Assembly (NCBI GenBank): GCA_964420115.1
Contig: CAYQQO010000003.1
Location: forward strand, 1-47,480
From: CAYQQO01 sp964420115
GTDB taxonomy: Bacteria; Patescibacteriota; Minisyncoccia; Portnoybacterales; UBA2143
DNA: 47,480 nucleotides
Direction: 5' to 3'
The notes under the pieces are model-generated. The model worked only from the letters and a program-made list of their open reading frames with translations, had not been told where the DNA came from and ran no database searches. Positions 32,776 through 41,930 of this stretch are shown piece by piece; position 1 is the first letter of the stretch, and each line of letters opens with the position of its first letter. A program made the position numbers and the translations under genes.

Positions 32776-34547
32776 ACTACTGGCTTCAAATCAATAATTT
32801 TCATTTGTAAATCTTTATACCCGTTCCACTCATCAAGAATCAAGTTAAAAACCGCGTCAATTAAATCACCTTCTTTTATTTTATCCTGCCAATTTGCCAA
32901 CCCAAAGCCAATCGCCTTAAATGTCTTCCCGTTAGTTGATTCGTCATTAAACATCATCAGCTCCATTTTTAAATGCTTGGCTCCATTGCCAACTGTCCGC
33001 AGATTTACGACTTCCAAGTTTTTCGCTAAAAATTTTGGCTCTTTATTGCCGGGACCGAAAGGAGCAAACATTTGTATGTTATTAAAGTCAGCCATATTAA
33101 TATCTTTTAAAGAAAGCTCTGCGTCAATTTCTAATATCGGCGTCAATTCTTCATCCTTTATTTCTTTATCGGCTATTTTCTCTAAAGACAAGCGCAGTTT
33201 GAGTAAATTGCTCTTTTTTAATTGAAAGCCAGCCGCTTCTTTGTGTCCGCCAAAATCATCAAATAAATCAGCGCATTTTTTAAGAGCGCTCATTAAATCA
33301 AAGTGAGGAATACTGCGGCAGGAGCCAAAAATCATATTATTTTTTTCCTGGCAAATAAAAGAAGGGCGGTGATACTTGTCTGTTATTTTTCCGGAAACCA
33401 ATCCAATTATCCCAACCGGCCAATCCTGACTTTTCTCAAAAATAATTTTTGTTTTTTTGCTTCTACTGCTTTTCTCCAAAAACCTATTATCTACTTCAGC
33501 TACTATTCTGCCAACTAAATTCTGGCGGGTTGTATTCAGCCGATTAAGTTGGTTTGCCAATTTATCAACCGCCTCTTCATTTTCCTCCACTAAAAGTTCA
33601 AAAGCAGTATTGGCGTGGTCCATACGGCTGGCGGCGTTTAAGCGCGGTCCCAATACAAAACCAATGGTATGACAATTCAAATTGGTTAAAGGCGCTCTGC
33701 CAATTGCGGCCGGACCTATTACTTGAGGACTAACTTGACTCACCTCCATTAATTTTTTTAAACCGGGACGACTAGTCTGCGCCAAAGCCGCCAAGCCATA
33801 TTTCACCAAGGTTCTATTTTCACCAATAATGGGCATAACATCAGAAACAGTGGCCAAAGCGACCAATTCCAGTAAATTTTTTCTTACGTAATTTCCCTTT
33901 CGCTCACCAACATTTATCTCTTTTGACAAAACAAGAGCGCAGGCTAGTTTGTAAGCTACACCGGCGCCGGACAAATATTTAAACGGGTATTTGTCATCCT
34001 TTTTATGAGGATTAACCAAGGCAACCGCCCTTGGAACTTTATTTAAAACCTGATGATGATCAGTGATAATTACATCCACGCCCAATTTATTGGCTAAAGC
34101 AACCTCATCAAAATCTGTACTGCCGCAATCAACTGTTATTATTAATTTTGTCCCTTTTTTAGTAATTTCTTCAACCGCCTCGTTGTTAAGGCCATGCCCC
34201 TCTGTGTCCCTATCAGGAATATACCTGTCTAAATTATCGGCCCCGCATATTTTCAAAACAGACATTAAAATAGCCGTAGAGCAGACTCCATCAGCATCAA
34301 AGTCTCCATAAACAGTTATTTTTTCTCTTTTTTTAATTGCTCCCACAATCCGCTTGACTGCCTTTTTCATATCTTTTAAAAGATAGGGATTATAAATATC
34401 TTTTCTGTAATCAGGATTAAAAAACTCTTCAATCTGCTTTTTTGTCTTCAGCCCGCGATTGTAAAGCAATTGAGCAATTAAAGAAGGGAACTGTGAAAAT
34501 TCCCCCAAATACTTTTTAGGCGCTCTTGATTTTATTTGCCATTCCAT
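32772..34547 (-). CDS. recJ: single-stranded-DNA-specific exonuclease RecJ
   Basis: The 591-residue protein has the DHH phosphoesterase motifs VYGDFDADGVCSTAIL (about 80-95), TVDCGSTDF and VIITDHHQ (about 155-165), DHHA1 with FGGHKEAAGFQL (about 430-442) and a C-terminal OB domain. RecJ degrades 5' single-stranded ends in repair. Its start overlaps pgk by 16 bases. Confidence 0.95.
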   Translation of the reverse strand: MEWQIKSRAPKKYLGEFSQFPSLIAQLLYNRGLKTKKQIEEFFNPDYRKDIYNPYLLKDMKKAVKRIVGAIKKREKITVYGDFDADGVCSTAILMSVLKICGADNLDRYIPDRDTEGHGLNNEAVEEITKKGTKLIITVDCGSTDFDEVALANKLGVDVIITDHHQVLNKVPRAVALVNPHKKDDKYPFKYLSGAGVAYKLACALVLSKEINVGERKGNYVRKNLLELVALATVSDVMPIIGENRTLVKYGLAALAQTSRPGLKKLMEVSQVSPQVIGPAAIGRAPLTNLNCHTIGFVLGPRLNAASRMDHANTAFELLVEENEEAVDKLANQLNRLNTTRQNLVGRIVAEVDNRFLEKSSRSKKTKIIFEKSQDWPVGIIGLVSGKITDKYHRPSFICQEKNNMIFGSCRSIPHFDLMSALKKCADLFDDFGGHKEAAGFQLKKSNLLKLRLSLEKIADKEIKDEELTPILEIDAELSLKDINMADFNNIQMFAPFGPGNKEPKFLAKNLEVVNLRTVGNGAKHLKMELMMFNDESTNGKTFKAIGFGLANWQDKIKEGDLIDAVFNLILDEWNGYKDLQMKIIDLKPVV

Positions 34548-35695
34548 AATACTTCCAATCCCGGCAGTTTTTCGCCAGATAAATATTTAAGCATTGCGCC
34601 CCCGCCTGTAGAAAGGTGATCTATTCTATCTATTAATTTCATTTCTTCTATAAGGCGGATTGTTTCTCCGCCGCCAACAACTGAAAATCCACCGCTTTGA
34701 CAAACCGCTTCAGCCATAGCTCTACTGCCAGAAGCAAATCTATCTATTTCAAAAAGCCCCATTGGGCCGTTCCAAACAATTGTTTTAGCGTCAGAAACCA
34801 CATCAGCGAAAAGATTGTTTGTGTCTGGACCAATATCTAAAATCATTTCCTCCTTATTTGTCTTGCCTATAGGAGCAATCCGGCTTTCTTTCTCGCCGCT
34901 TTTGTCTACAGAAACAACCGCGTCAACTGGAATATGGAGAGAGGTGTCGGTCAGCTCTAATTTTTTTATTTCATCAATCATTGATTCTTCAATAACCGAT
35001 TTGCCAATAGCAAACCCCTTGGCGGCAATAACTGTATTGGCTAAAGCCCCGCCTAAAATTATATGGTCGGCGTTTTTTAAAAAATTCTTTATCATTCTTA
35101 TTTTTGTAGAAATTTTAGCCCCGCCGATTATTACCACCAAAGGATGATCCGGCTCTTTTAAAACCTTAGAAAGATTTCTAATTTCCTTTTCCATCAAAAG
35201 ACCCATATATCCGGATAAATACCGGGGGATGCCGACAACCGAAGCATGAGTCCTATGCGACACTCCAAAAGCATCGTTTATATATATATCGGCCAAACCA
35301 GCCAGTTCTTTAGCAAAATCAGAATCGTTATCTTTCTCTCCATCATAAAAGCGTAAATTCTCCAATAAAACGACTCCGCCGGATTTGAGTCCTTCCACTT
35401 CTCTTTTAACATCTTCTCCTAAACAATTATTTATAAAAAGAACCTGCTTATTAATCAATTTTGAAAGACGATGACCGACCTGCTCCAAACTAAATTGTTT
35501 TTCTGAATCAGTCGGTCTGCCTAAATGAGAAATCAAAATTATTCTTGCTCCTTGTTTTATTAAATATTCTATGGTTGGCAAAGATGCTCTAATTTTAAAA
35601 TCATTAAAAATACTGCCGTTTCCCAAAGAAACATTAAAATCAACCCTAACTAAAACTCTCTTGTCTCTAAAATCAAAATCATTAATTGATTTCAT
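34532..35695 (-). CDS. pgk: phosphoglycerate kinase
   Basis: The 387-residue glycolytic enzyme shows RVLVRVDFNVSL, LISHLGRPTDSEK, LLENLRFYDGEKDND, DAFGVSHRTHASVVGI and the ATP site GGGETIRLIEEM...HLSTGGGAML. It catalyses 1,3-bisphosphoglycerate plus ADP to 3-phosphoglycerate plus ATP. It follows tpiA by about 12 bases. Confidence 0.96.
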   Translation of the reverse strand: MKSINDFDFRDKRVLVRVDFNVSLGNGSIFNDFKIRASLPTIEYLIKQGARIILISHLGRPTDSEKQFSLEQVGHRLSKLINKQVLFINNCLGEDVKREVEGLKSGGVVLLENLRFYDGEKDNDSDFAKELAGLADIYINDAFGVSHRTHASVVGIPRYLSGYMGLLMEKEIRNLSKVLKEPDHPLVVIIGGAKISTKIRMIKNFLKNADHIILGGALANTVIAAKGFAIGKSVIEESMIDEIKKLELTDTSLHIPVDAVVSVDKSGEKESRIAPIGKTNKEEMILDIGPDTNNLFADVVSDAKTIVWNGPMGLFEIDRFASGSRAMAEAVCQSGGFSVVGGGETIRLIEEMKLIDRIDHLSTGGGAMLKYLSGEKLPGLEVLWNGK

Positions 35696-35707
35696 GGCCC
35701 AATCTTT

Positions 35708-36496
35708 TTAACCAACAACGCTTTTAATAATGCCGACAAATTCACTGGCGTTTAAAGAAGCTCCCCCCACTAAAAGTCCGTCCATATTGGCTTCTTTTAT
35801 ATAATCAGCCGCGTTTTTACCGGTAACGCTCCCCCCATAAAGAATCCTCGCTTTTTCTGCTGCCTGTCTGTTGTAAAGTTTGGTTAATATTTTTCTTATA
35901 AAGAGAGCGGCTTTCATTGCTTCGTTGGGCGAACAAGGATTATCTGTGCCAATCGCCCAAACAGGCTCATAAGCAATGCTTATTTCTCTGACTCTGGCAG
36001 AAGAAATGCCGCTTAAATTTTTTTCTAATTGTTCGCCGACAAACAAGCTCATTTCGTTTGTCGGCTTGCCCCTTGAGTCAAATGTGTCCCTTGTTTCTTC
36101 CCCGACACAAAGGATAGGATCCAAGCCAGCTTTTAAAGCGGCCTTTATTTTTTTATTAACCATTTCATCTGACTCTCCAAAATACTTTCTTCTTTCTGAA
36201 TGACCAATAATAACATATTGGCAATTAACGTTTTTTAGCATTAAAGGAGAAATTTCTCCGGTATAAGCGCCTTTGTCCTGATAAAAACAATTTTGCGCTC
36301 CTAACCCAATTTTATCCAAATGGCTCTTTAAAAAAGATTTAAATTTATTCAAATAAACAAAAGGCGGACAAATAACAACCTCTGCGCCGTTAATCTCCGC
36401 CACCCCATGGAATACCGCCCCAAAAAGATGGTCAACCTCTTTCTCTTGAGCAGGGTTCATTTTCCAATTGGCTATTATTAATGGTTTTTTATCCAT
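35708..36496 (-). CDS. tpiA: triosephosphate isomerase
   Basis: From ATG 36496 (MDKKPLIIANWKMNP) the product has 262 residues with the catalytic Lys in NWKMN, His in IIGHSERRKYFGE, Glu in AYEPVWAIGT and the phosphate loop GGSVTGKNAADY. The longer frame to 36553 overlaps the pseudopilin gene and adds an atypical leader, so the internal ATG is preferred. Interconverts the triose phosphates upstream of pgk. Confidence 0.95.
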   Translation of the reverse strand: MDKKPLIIANWKMNPAQEKEVDHLFGAVFHGVAEINGAEVVICPPFVYLNKFKSFLKSHLDKIGLGAQNCFYQDKGAYTGEISPLMLKNVNCQYVIIGHSERRKYFGESDEMVNKKIKAALKAGLDPILCVGEETRDTFDSRGKPTNEMSLFVGEQLEKNLSGISSARVREISIAYEPVWAIGTDNPCSPNEAMKAALFIRKILTKLYNRQAAEKARILYGGSVTGKNAADYIKEANMDGLLVGGASLNASEFVGIIKSVVG

Positions 36497-36530
36497 ATTG
36501 TTTAATTGGGTTGTTGGGCTTAAATATTTA

Positions 36531-37136
36531 TTACCCCTCCCCTTTAGTGACAAATAAAATGCAATAATCTGCTAAATGTTGCTTAGCATCATGGCATATG
36601 CTACCGCATGTTTCGTTATGTTCACTGCATTTGTAAGCGCCGCTCTCTGAAGTATGAAAACAAAGAGTGGCAAAATACTGACCCCAAACTCCAGGATACT
36701 CAGTGCACTCGCCAGCCCAGTCCCATGTCCCATGCTTAGGGTCATAAGAATAATAATAAATACCACCATCATTATATCCTTTTGTATAAAGAGGATCGCC
36801 GGGAACTTTTGGCATAAATTCTCTTATTGCATCTTCAAAAGAAGACAACTGTACACCAGGCAAATCGTCGCCGACAATTTCCCCCACAAGAGGTATACCA
36901 TTCTCCGAATTATTTGGATAATGACCATATTTAGCGTAAAAAAGCTCTATGGCTGTTTGGATTTGTTTCAAATCATGAATTCTTTTGGCATCTCTCGCTT
37001 TGCCCCGGGCAGAATCAACTTGAGTATAAATAATACTGGACAAGAGACCAATAATAGCGACAACTACCGTCAATTCAATGAGGGTAAACCCATAACCTAT
37101 TTTCTCTTTTTTAAAAACAGAATGACCCTTCATCAT
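36531..37136 (-). CDS. type IV pilin-like (pseudopilin) protein, Cys-rich C-terminus
   Basis: The 201-residue protein has a class III prepilin signal: KIGYG|FTLIELTVVVAIIGLLS, cleaved after Gly, with Glu5, followed by the long hydrophobic helix and DAKRIHDLKQIQTAIELFYA. The C-terminal 60 residues contain seven cysteines (CTEYPG, LCFHTS, KCSEHNETCGSICH, YCIL), unusual for pilins and likely disulfide-bonded. It overlaps the DedA gene by four bases. No pilus assembly genes are in the window. Confidence 0.88.
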   Translation of the reverse strand: MMKGHSVFKKEKIGYGFTLIELTVVVAIIGLLSSIIYTQVDSARGKARDAKRIHDLKQIQTAIELFYAKYGHYPNNSENGIPLVGEIVGDDLPGVQLSSFEDAIREFMPKVPGDPLYTKGYNDGGIYYYSYDPKHGTWDWAGECTEYPGVWGQYFATLCFHTSESGAYKCSEHNETCGSICHDAKQHLADYCILFVTKGEG

Positions 37137-37759
37137 TTAACGCTTAATTTATTAAAACGAAAATGGCGCCAAATCCACCAAATGACTCCAATAAGAATCA
37201 ACCCGCCAATAACTAAATCAAACTTTTCAAAATATATTTTAATATCCTGCCAATTCTCCCCCATGACAAAACCTATATATGTCAAAAGAACCGCCCACGG
37301 GATTGAACCAATTAAAGTATAAAAAGAAAACTTTTTAAATTCCATTTTGGAAATACCAGCCGGAAGAGAAATAAAAGTTCTGACAATGGGCAGAAGGCGG
37401 CTGAAAAAAACAGCTCCTTGGCCGTATTTTTTAAACCAAAACTCCGCTTTATCCAAATCAGCCAAAGAAATTAAAAAATATTTGCCGTATTTCCCAATAA
37501 AAGGTCGGCCTCCAAAATAACCAACCCAATAAGCGGCTATAGAGCCAATCAGATTGCCAATTGACCCCCAAAAAACAACCCACCAAAAATTAAAGCTCCC
37601 CTGAGCGACCAAATAACCGGAAAAAGGCATAATAACTTCTGAAGGAACAGGCAGACAGGCGCTCTCTAAAGCCATCAAAAAAGTAACCCCGAAATAGCCG
37701 CTTTTAGAAATAACCTCTATAATAATTGTCGCCAGCCAAGCTAAAATTTCTGCGATCAT
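37133..37759 (-). CDS. DedA-family membrane protein
   Basis: The 208-residue protein has the VTT/SNARE-associated pattern LMALESACLPVPSEVIMPFS, GNLIGSIAAYWVGYFGGRPF and FFSRLLPIVRTFISLPAGIS, with about five helices. DedA proteins support lipid carrier recycling and membrane homeostasis; undecaprenyl phosphate flipping is known for some. That would fit the glycan genes. It overlaps galT by four bases upstream and the pilin by four downstream. Confidence 0.92.
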   Translation of the reverse strand: MIAEILAWLATIIIEVISKSGYFGVTFLMALESACLPVPSEVIMPFSGYLVAQGSFNFWWVVFWGSIGNLIGSIAAYWVGYFGGRPFIGKYGKYFLISLADLDKAEFWFKKYGQGAVFFSRLLPIVRTFISLPAGISKMEFKKFSFYTLIGSIPWAVLLTYIGFVMGENWQDIKIYFEKFDLVIGGLILIGVIWWIWRHFRFNKLSVK

Positions 37760-38751
37760 TTTACTTTCCTTAAAAACTGAGCGGCTTTTTCCGGCTCAAT
37801 AGTTGATATTTCAACGCCTGCTCCCAGTTCAAAACCAGCCCAAATAGCTGTTTTGGGCATAATATTAATATGCCAGTGATAATGCTCATAACTATCCCCA
37901 TCTCTGGGGGCTGTGTGCAAATAAAAGTTATAGGCCGGATCATTGAGTCCTTTATAAACCCGGTATAACGCTTCCCTTAAAGCGTCAGAAAAAAACTCTT
38001 TTTCTTTTTCGCTCATTTTTTCAAAATAAGGCATATGCTTTTTAGGGTAAACTCTCACTTCAAAAGAAACCTGCGGAGCAAAAGGACACAAAACAACAAA
38101 CTGATCGTTTTCATAAATTATTCTTTGGCCGTCCTTGATACCCCACTCCAGCATAGCGCAATAAACGCACTCGCCCTGACTGCGATAAAAAGATTCCGCT
38201 CCATCCATACTGCTTCTTAAATCAGGATCGATTACCGGAATGGCGATCAACTGCGAATGAGGATGAGCTACTGACGCTCCCGCCTCCTGCCCATGATTAT
38301 GGAAAATGGAAATATATCTAATAAATTTTTTGCCAATAAGCTCAAGATATCTTTCTTGATAAAGATCTATAACCGTTTTTATCTCCTCGTTTGAAAACTG
38401 AGCCATTTGCTTGTCGTGGTCAGCCGTAATAATTACTTCATGATAACCAACCCCGTCCATTACTCTGTTCGGCCCTTCTTTTCTTTCGCCAAGAGAATCT
38501 GCCGGTGAAAAAGCTGGATATTTATTAGGGATAGAAATAACAAACCAGGAGCCGTCTTCTTTATCTCGGCGAGAAAGTTTCTCTTTTATATTTTCTTCCT
38601 GGCAAAAGGGGCATTTGTTTTTAGGAACAACCTGCTTATTCCTTTCGTTTTTAGCAAAGCTTTCCGGACGCCTAGCTCTACCAGTGGCAATAACCACCCA
38701 GTCATTGGAAACCAGATCCATCCTTAACTCTGAAGGAATTTTTGTCTTCAT
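37756..38751 (-). CDS. galT: galactose-1-phosphate uridylyltransferase-like (HIT superfamily)
   Basis: The 331-residue protein has the nucleotidyl-transfer HPH in ASVAHPHSQLIAIP, a second histidine cluster HYHWHINIMPK, and zinc cysteines CPFC and CVYC, typical of the GalT family. It would interconvert UDP-glucose and UDP-galactose with their phosphates, supplying donors for glycosyltransferases. Whether it uses UDP-galactose or another nucleotide sugar is not decided by sequence. Confidence 0.88.
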   Translation of the reverse strand: MKTKIPSELRMDLVSNDWVVIATGRARRPESFAKNERNKQVVPKNKCPFCQEENIKEKLSRRDKEDGSWFVISIPNKYPAFSPADSLGERKEGPNRVMDGVGYHEVIITADHDKQMAQFSNEEIKTVIDLYQERYLELIGKKFIRYISIFHNHGQEAGASVAHPHSQLIAIPVIDPDLRSSMDGAESFYRSQGECVYCAMLEWGIKDGQRIIYENDQFVVLCPFAPQVSFEVRVYPKKHMPYFEKMSEKEKEFFSDALREALYRVYKGLNDPAYNFYLHTAPRDGDSYEHYHWHINIMPKTAIWAGFELGAGVEISTIEPEKAAQFLRKVK

Positions 38752-38756
38752 ATTTT

Positions 38757-39527
38757 TTATGCTGCCTTAGCTTCTTTTTTAGAGCCAGACGATAAATTAT
38801 ACTTGCCTCTTATCAAATTCCACCTAACTTTAAATAATTCTCTAAAAGTATTAAGATACCCCCTTAAATTAACTTTGCTCCCCGGCTGGTTAACCCAGTA
38901 AACAGGGATAATCCCTATTTTATAACCCAGTTTTCTTGCCAAAGCCAAGGCTTCTATATCAAAGCCCCAACGATTAATTTTAGAGCGGCTGAAAATATCA
39001 TGCGTCGCTTTGGCGGAAAAAGCCTTAAAGCCGCATTGAGTGTCCCAAACGCCCGGGACAGCCAATAATTGGATTAAAATATTGCCCGTATTGCCCAACT
39101 GCCTTTTCAAAAATGCTTGGGGCACCGCTTGTTTGGCGCCGGGCGCGTCTTTCCTATCCCGCGAACCAATAACAATCTCATAGCCTCTATCAAAAAACGG
39201 CTTCATTCTTTCAAAATGATCAACCGTTGTTGCGTTATCAGCATCCATAAAGAGGCGGATTTGACCAGCCGCTCCTAACATCCCCTGCCTGACAACCCAG
39301 CCCTTGCCGTGATTTTCCTTATTATCAATTAATTTTAAATTCTTAACCAATTGACTAAATTTATTGACTACTTGAGCAGTTTTATCTTTTGAACCGTCGC
39401 TAACAACAATAATCTCATAAGAATAATCCTGCTCGCTTAAATAGCGATCAACAGCCAATAATGTACTGCCAATTCTTTTTTCCTCATTATAGGCCGGAAT
39501 GACTACTGATAAATAAATTTTGTCCAT
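38757..39527 (-). CDS. glycosyltransferase family 2, dolichyl-phosphate glucosyltransferase-like
   Basis: The 256-residue protein reads LSVVIPAYNEEKRIGSTLLA, IIVVSDGSKDKT, KENHGKGWVVRQGML, the DXD motif LFMDADNATTVD, and VIGSRDRKDAPGAK, with WDTQCGFKAFSA further on. This matches polyprenyl-phosphate glucose/mannose synthases. It has no C-terminal membrane helices. It is the first gene of the operon reading to RNase HI. Confidence 0.92.
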   Translation of the reverse strand: MDKIYLSVVIPAYNEEKRIGSTLLAVDRYLSEQDYSYEIIVVSDGSKDKTAQVVNKFSQLVKNLKLIDNKENHGKGWVVRQGMLGAAGQIRLFMDADNATTVDHFERMKPFFDRGYEIVIGSRDRKDAPGAKQAVPQAFLKRQLGNTGNILIQLLAVPGVWDTQCGFKAFSAKATHDIFSRSKINRWGFDIEALALARKLGYKIGIIPVYWVNQPGSKVNLRGYLNTFRELFKVRWNLIRGKYNLSSGSKKEAKAA

Positions 39528-39609
39528 ATATTTTTAAACCGCCACCCCCCATAAAAGAATGTGATTTTTTCTTGAATTATAACATATTTTTATAATACAA
39601 TACAAAAGT

Positions 39610-40071
39610 ATGAAAACCCAGTGGAAAATTATTTTATTAGTTATTGTCTTTAGTATGTTTTTTTGAATATGCTCTGCGCGGTTTTAAAATGCTGATTAGC
39701 AACCCGGCAATGGCTATTTTTATTCTATTTGTCTATATTTCTGAATTCGCAATGATAAACTATTTCATACAAAAATACAAAATGAGAGATTACCACCTTG
39801 CCCTTTTAGCTTTTTTATTCTCTATAAACTCCTATCAAAGAAAAAACCAGAGCCCCTCTATTTTCAAAAAAGAAAGTTTATCAACGCCTTGGCAATAATA
39901 ACCATTATTGTATTTACTATCGGGTTGTTTGCTCCGTACAACCCAACACTTGTCAGCGGATACCACCCCGTCAACCAAATCTCCTTTATAATTATCTATA
40001 TTTGGACAATTGTTTTATCAATTCTAATACCCGGCTACTGAATAGCTTTTAAAAAACCAATACCAATATAA
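39610..40071 (+). pseudogene. decayed paralogue of the membrane protein at 30844-31632
   Basis: ATG 39610 begins MKTQWKIILLVIVFSMFF and hits TGA at a T7 run (39658-39664). One frame over it continues EYALRGFKMLISNPAMAIFI and YKMRDYHLALLAFLFS, then a second shift near 39840-39880 leads to FINALAIITIIVFTIGLFAP and IIYIWTIVLSILIPGY, TGA, then IAFKKPIPI, TAA 40071. Similarity to the intact protein at 31632 is clear over the first 75 residues. At least two frameshifts and a stop mean it is non-functional. It ends directly before the miaB ATG. Confidence 0.7.
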
Positions 40072-41049
40072 ATGAAATTCCATATTAAAACATATGGCTG
40101 CCAAATGAACGAATCAGACAGCCAAAAAATAGCCAATCAATTAATAAAAGAAAAAAATCAGCCGGCCAAAAAATTAGAGCGGGCTGATTTAGTAATAATT
40201 AATGTTTGCTCTGTAAGACAGTCAGCAGTAAACAGAGTTTTTAGCCGAATTAAAAAAATAAGGAAGGGAAACAAAAAAGCAAAAATTATTTTAACCGGCT
40301 GTATTTTAGAAAAAGACAAAAAACAATTTAATAATCTTGTTGATGAAATATGGCCAATCACTGACTTAAAAAGAAAAACATGCCCTCCAAAAAATAAAGC
40401 CTATCTCCCTATTATGGCTGGTTGCAACAATTTCTGTTCCTACTGCGTTGTTCCCTACACAAGAGGCCGTGAAAAATCAGAAAAAGCGGAAGAAATCATA
40501 AAAGAAGCAAAAGAATTAATCAAAAAAGGGCACGAAGAAATAACTCTTCTCGGCCAAAATGTAAATTCATATAAAAGCGGCAAATACAACTTCCCCAAGC
40601 TTCTTGAATCAATTAATAATCTACCCGGCAATTTTAAAATCAAATTTCTCACCTCCCACCCGAAGGATATATCAGACCGACTAATAAAGGTTATTGCCAA
40701 AAGCAAAAAAATATCAAAAGAAATTCATTTACCGCTTCAGTCAGGCGACAATAAAATTTTAAAAAAAATGAACCGCGGATATACCAAAGAAGATTATTTG
40801 AAATTAATCAAAAAAATAAGAAAAGCTATGCCCAAGGCAAAAATCTCCACTGATATTATTGTCGGCTTTCCTCAGGAAACAGAAAAACAATTCCAAAATA
40901 CCGTTGATTTAATAAAAAAAATTAGTTTTACCCACGCCTATATCGCCGCTTATTCGCCCAGAGCCGGCACCGCCGCTTCCAAGCTAAAAGACGATGTCTC
41001 CCCCAACGAGAAAAAAAGAAGAAAAAAAATACTATTGGGAATGTTTTAA
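40072..41049 (+). CDS. miaB: MiaB-family methylthiotransferase lacking TRAM domain
   Basis: The 325-residue radical SAM enzyme has the N-terminal cluster cysteines C10 (YGCQMN), C46 (NVCSVR) and C77 (LTGCIL), and the SAM cluster C118-C122-C125 (GCNNFCSYCVVPYTRGRE). It adds the methylthio group to i6A37 of tRNA. MiaB is normally about 440 residues; the C-terminal TRAM RNA-binding domain is missing and the frame ends at KKRRKKILLGMF. All catalytic parts are present. miaA, which makes its substrate, is nearby on the same strand. Confidence 0.9.
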   Translation: MKFHIKTYGCQMNESDSQKIANQLIKEKNQPAKKLERADLVIINVCSVRQSAVNRVFSRIKKIRKGNKKAKIILTGCILEKDKKQFNNLVDEIWPITDLKRKTCPPKNKAYLPIMAGCNNFCSYCVVPYTRGREKSEKAEEIIKEAKELIKKGHEEITLLGQNVNSYKSGKYNFPKLLESINNLPGNFKIKFLTSHPKDISDRLIKVIAKSKKISKEIHLPLQSGDNKILKKMNRGYTKEDYLKLIKKIRKAMPKAKISTDIIVGFPQETEKQFQNTVDLIKKISFTHAYIAAYSPRAGTAASKLKDDVSPNEKKRRKKILLGMF

Positions 41050-41090
41050 AAAAAGAAAGCGCACGTGTTGCCGCGCGCCTTCGTTTATGT
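41050..41090 (-). terminator. possible terminator between miaB and a convergent membrane gene
   Basis: On the minus strand AAGGCGC pairs with GCGCTTT (one G-U) around a 12-base loop, followed by CTTTTTTTAAAA. It would end the gene at 41125-41574. Confidence 0.5.
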
Positions 41091-41124
41091 GTCTTTCTTT
41101 CCGCATTCCCATCTCATTAGAAAA

Positions 41125-41574
41125 CTAAGCTGGCATTGCCTCCATAGCCGCTTCTACCCCCTTAAAGAAATTAAAGATATTACCATAAAAACATCCCAAA
41201 AGAGCAATCCTTAGAGAATTACCCAAAAGCATAACAGGAAAAACATAACGATATCCGAAAACTCGCCCCGAAACAAGAGCAATCTCCTTTATCCAGGGGA
41301 CAAACGGAACTATAACACAAATAAAAAGTCCCCAATACCCCCATCTTTTCACTATTTTAGATACCCTTGTCTCCATTTTCTTCCATTTTTCAAGTCTCTC
41401 CACTATCTTGTCAACAACAAAAAAGCTGAAAGAAAAAGCTATACTGCTAATTATTACAGAAAAAAGAATCGCCTCTTTTTGAGAAAAACCACTCAACATC
41501 CAGCCGCCAACACCTGTATCAGTATAAAGAATCGTATGCCCTGCATTCAACAGAAAAAGCATTCCTCTCTGCAT
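41125..41574 (-). CDS. small VTT/DedA-like membrane protein
   Basis: The 149-residue protein has about four hydrophobic segments, a basic amphipathic loop (VERLEKWKKMETRVSKIVKR) and a C-terminal half GLFICVIVPFVPWIKEIALVSGRVFG that resembles VTT/YqaA-like proteins (proline-rich re-entrant followed by G-R). The family call is tentative. A G-rich RBS precedes the ATG. Confidence 0.6.
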   Translation of the reverse strand: MQRGMLFLLNAGHTILYTDTGVGGWMLSGFSQKEAILFSVIISSIAFSFSFFVVDKIVERLEKWKKMETRVSKIVKRWGYWGLFICVIVPFVPWIKEIALVSGRVFGYRYVFPVMLLGNSLRIALLGCFYGNIFNFFKGVEAAMEAMPA

Positions 41575-41622
41575 CGCGCCCCCCTTTTTTTTACCTGCTA
41601 TTTAGGATTAAAAGAACTATTG

Positions 41623-41823
41623 CTAATATAAAAGGCCGCTCCTTGAATAGCCTTTTAAAAAAATACCAGGCGCATTTGGCGCGCCACTCGACGCTTCTCT
41701 ATATCTATACAGACAAACCACCGACAAAACCCGCCGCAGTCGACCGCATATCTTCATTAAAGCCCTTATTATTCCCACATTTAGAGAACCCCTCGGCATC
41801 AGTAAAGAATTGAGCGCCTGCAT
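41623..41823 (-). CDS. possible small basic protein, unknown
   Basis: A 66-codon frame with a plausible RBS (AAAGGTG five bases before ATG) and a good promoter (41903-41930). The sequence MQALNSLLMPRGSLNVGIIR onward is basic with no recognisable motif and odd composition. It may instead be the untranslated leader of the gene at 41574, since the whole 41575-41923 stretch has no other candidate. Confidence 0.3.
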   Translation of the reverse strand: MQALNSLLMPRGSLNVGIIRALMKICGRLRRVLSVVCLYRYREASSGAPNAPGIFLKGYSRSGLLY

Positions 41824-41902
41824 AAAAGCACCTTTATTTCTTTTAAGACCTCCTCCAAGAGTCCCGGAAAGCGGTTAAAAAGAAACTATGCCCTATGTTT
41901 TT

Positions 41903-41930
41903 ATTCTATAAAAAAAGAAAAAAATGTCAA
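41903..41930 (-). promoter_or_regulatory. promoter reading away from miaA
   Basis: -35 TTGACA (41925-41930), a 16-base spacer and -10 TAGAAT (41903-41908). The -35 box overlaps the miaA start codon region, so it drives 41823/41574. Confidence 0.6.

Noticed and set aside
31765..40071. UGA recoded as tryptophan or glycine in this genome, as in some CPR lineages
   Set aside because: Several intact genes (ftsX, a glycosyltransferase, the first cohesin gene) end normally in TGA and a release factor 2 gene is present, so the two internal TGA cases are better explained locally.
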